Below the pieces are notes generated by a model, which was not told where the DNA came from, did not search any database, and saw only the letters and a program-made list of their open reading frames with translations. A stretch of DNA of 13,771 nucleotides from Gammaproteobacteria bacterium (GTDB lineage Bacteria; Pseudomonadota; Gammaproteobacteria; GCA-001735895). Shown one piece after another: positions 12,069 to 13,771 of the stretch; the stretch's first letter is position 1, and each line of letters begins with the position of its first letter. The translations under genes were made by a program, and so were the position numbers. Where the stretch lies: NCBI GenBank assembly GCA_003231795.1, contig QIJI01000109.1, forward strand, positions 1 through 13,771, in the 5' to 3' direction.

Positions 12069-12371
12069 ATGAATGTGCTGATTGATATTTGCGTGGTGCC
12101 GATGGGTGTTGGCGTGTCGGTTTCGAAATACGTGGTCGAGTGCCAGCGAATATTCGAGGCCTCGGGCCTCAGTCATGAAATGCATTCCTATGGTACCAAT
12201 GTTGAGGGTGACTGGGACGAGGTCATGGCGGCGGTCAAGCAATGCCATGAAAAAATGCATCAAATGGGTGCGCCGCGTTGTGGCAGTACCTTGCGCGTTG
12301 GTACGCGCGTCGATCGTGACCAAACCATGCAGGACAAGATCGACAGCGTTAATCAGAAGATGCAGGACTAG
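12069..12371 (+). CDS. MTH1187 family thiamine-binding protein
   Basis: A 100-residue ferredoxin-like-fold protein of the MTH1187/YkoF group (old DUF77). MNVLIDICVVPMGVGVSVSK at the start, GLSHEMHSYGTNVEGDWDEV (53-72) and the late LRVGTRVDRDQTMQDK (80-95) are the family's strand and turn motifs. Members bind thiamine or related pyrimidines as small oligomers in the cytoplasm; a role in thiamine salvage is inferred for some. Its ATG at 12069 follows ACGGA. A CAGTATACTG palindrome at 12029-12038, containing TATACT, could be part of its promoter, though no good -35 is seen. It is 51 bp after the AttH-like gene, so co-transcription is also possible. It is convergent with the helicase, with only 10 bp between stops and no obvious terminator hairpin. 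Confidence 0.85.
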   Translation: MNVLIDICVVPMGVGVSVSKYVVECQRIFEASGLSHEMHSYGTNVEGDWDEVMAAVKQCHEKMHQMGAPRCGSTLRVGTRVDRDQTMQDKIDSVNQKMQD

Positions 12372-12381
12372 GCTCTTATAA

Positions 12382-13770
12382 TTATGATGACTTGCTGCCT
12401 GTTTCATTCTCATCGACCTGCTGCCAGAAGTCTTTTAACGATGATTCAAGCGATAACGGATTAATGCAGTTTTGTATCTCCCAGTAAGCTGGCAGATTGC
12501 CCCGATAAGCAGTGTGTTGAAAGCGCTGATCCAGCAGCACCACGATGCCGCGATCGCGGTCGCTGCGAATCACGCGTCCTGCGCTTTGCATTGCCCTGAT
12601 GAGACCGGGAAATCGAAATGCATAATCGAAGCCATCGAGTTGCATCTTGTCAAAATCATCCTGAATCAGTTTTTGTTCACTGCTTGCCTGCGGCAGACCG
12701 ACGCCGACGATGATCGCACCGATCAGCGCGTCATCCTGATAATCGATTCCTTCGGCGAAGCGACCGCCCATAATCGCGAAACCCAGTTGATTGCTGCCTT
12801 CGAAAAACGCGTTCAAGAATCCATGTTGCGCGGCCTCGTCAAAATCACGCTGCTGCATCCGCGTTTCAATTTCAGGATAAAGGTTGGCGAATCGATCCTG
12901 CACCTGTTGCATGAAAAAGTAGGACGAAAAGAATACCAGGTAGTTACCCGGCTTTACCTGGGAACTGCGTTTGATCGATTCACAGATTGCGTCAATCGAG
13001 TTTTCACGTTCGCGATAGCGGGTATCGACGTAACTTGCGATGCATACCCGTAGTCTTTCGCGAGGAAAGGCTGAATCGAGACTCAGGCTGCGGCATTCCA
13101 GCCCCAGCGCCTGCTGAAAATAATCTGCCGGCGATAAGGTTGCCGAAAAACCGCACACGGCCTGGAACAAGGGGTAGCAATCGCGCAGATATTCAAATGC
13201 GTTGAGGCATAATAATTTCAATTCACGCTGTTGCAATGGCTTGTAACCGATAACGCGGTGGTGCCCGGCGTAGAGCTGGCTGATCGCCTGAAAGCGAAAA
13301 ACGGCTTTCGATAGTTCAAGTGTCTCGGTCGCTATATGTTTGTTAGTAAAGATATCGAAGCCGAGTTTATCGCTGAATTTCTGACACGCGTTAAGCAGAC
13401 TCTCCGGCACTAGCTCGCAGATGCGTTCATCTTGTTGTTGACCCTGCAACTCCCGATCCAGCGCCTGCTGTATCGATTTGAGCGCCTGCGTAATCTGTGA
13501 ACTGTTACCGGCATCGATGGCCTGCTTGATTTGCCTGCGCGTCAGACTGGCGGAGTACATTCCGCGCGCACGATCGACGAGGTTGTGTAGCTCGTCAATC
13601 AACAACACCTTGCGCCTCTGGTCGAGGCGGAAATAGCTGAGTTGCACCTGTGGATCGAAAACATAGTTAAAATCGCAGATCACGATATCGCTCCAGCACA
13701 GCATCTGAAGGCTTAGTTCGAACGGACATACTTGAAACTCGGTCGCAATCGCCTGAATTTTATCGACCCC
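12382..13770 (-). CDS. DinG/XPD-type ATP-dependent DNA helicase, C-terminal part
   Basis: The frame is open to the right edge, so the N-terminus with Walker A and the first Cys residues lies outside. The visible 463 residues begin with VCPFELSLQM, the last Cys of a probable [4Fe-4S] cluster, then the WSDIVICDFNYVFDP segment typical of the family. Motif II is LLIDELHNLVD, a DELH variant of the DEAH box (codons 13585-13596). The second RecA domain shows FSATLSP, VFFSSYFFMQQVQDRF, GGRFAEGIDYQ (motif V) and QSAGRVIRSDRDRG (motif VI). Such superfamily 2 enzymes unwind DNA 5' to 3' in repair; XPD-like bacterial forms often neighbour a VRR-NUC nuclease, which cannot be seen here. A Met at 13704 is internal and is not the start. 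Confidence 0.9.
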   Translation of the reverse strand, partial: GVDKIQAIATEFQVCPFELSLQMLCWSDIVICDFNYVFDPQVQLSYFRLDQRRKVLLIDELHNLVDRARGMYSASLTRRQIKQAIDAGNSSQITQALKSIQQALDRELQGQQQDERICELVPESLLNACQKFSDKLGFDIFTNKHIATETLELSKAVFRFQAISQLYAGHHRVIGYKPLQQRELKLLCLNAFEYLRDCYPLFQAVCGFSATLSPADYFQQALGLECRSLSLDSAFPRERLRVCIASYVDTRYRERENSIDAICESIKRSSQVKPGNYLVFFSSYFFMQQVQDRFANLYPEIETRMQQRDFDEAAQHGFLNAFFEGSNQLGFAIMGGRFAEGIDYQDDALIGAIIVGVGLPQASSEQKLIQDDFDKMQLDGFDYAFRFPGLIRAMQSAGRVIRSDRDRGIVVLLDQRFQHTAYRGNLPAYWEIQNCINPLSLESSLKDFWQQVDENETGSKSS

Positions 13771-13771
13771 G

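Overview
The window looks like chromosomal DNA from a gammaproteobacterium, probably environmental. The backbone genes (an LldD-type FMN dehydrogenase, an AttEFGH-like ABC exporter operon, an MTH1187-type thiamine-binding protein and a DinG/XPD-type helicase) resemble gammaproteobacterial families. They are more GC-rich than the middle of the window. No species can be named from the sequence alone.

Layout. (1) 1-406: 3' end of a gene for a secreted-type kelch/beta-propeller protein, built from 147-bp tandem repeats. (2) 491-1636, minus strand: FMN-dependent L-lactate/alpha-hydroxy-acid dehydrogenase. (3) About 2056-7257: an integron-like cassette array. Small AT-rich genes, all but one unit on the minus strand, alternate with imperfectly palindromic attC-like sites of about 60-83 bp carrying RYYYAAC/GTTRRRY cores. 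Nine units can be recognised, in minus-strand reading order from right to left: ccdAB (inverted), a decayed HigB2/RelE-type toxin, higBA, a P-loop kinase, a truncated brnT, a GNAT acetyltransferase, a ParD/ParE-like pair, a DUF3592 membrane protein, and hicAB. There is no integrase gene in the window, so this matches a CALIN (cluster of attC sites lacking an integron integrase) or the distal part of a chromosomal integron. (4) 7258-7644: non-coding DNA with a strong hairpin and REP-like words, one of which recurs near position 414. (5) 7645-12017, plus strand: a tightly coupled ABC ATPase / double-FtsX permease / secreted AttH-CrtC lipocalin-like operon, with a perfect 17-bp inverted repeat at the ATPase-permease junction. 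(6) 12069-12371, plus: thiamine-binding protein. (7) 12382-13770, minus: C-terminal part of a DinG/XPD-type helicase, convergent with the previous gene.

How it fits together. Six of the nine cassettes are toxin-antitoxin systems. This fits the accepted idea that such modules stabilise long, otherwise unexpressed arrays. Several cassettes carry their own promoter or operator, and five take their TAA stop codon from the attC core. The array also shows decay: a truncated brnT, a frameshifted and nonsense-mutated relE/higB2, a nested half attC, and a terminal attC lacking its GTT core. The exporter operon on the right is a separate backbone unit. Its ATPase energises a 10-TM permease, and its third gene encodes an exported lipocalin-like partner.
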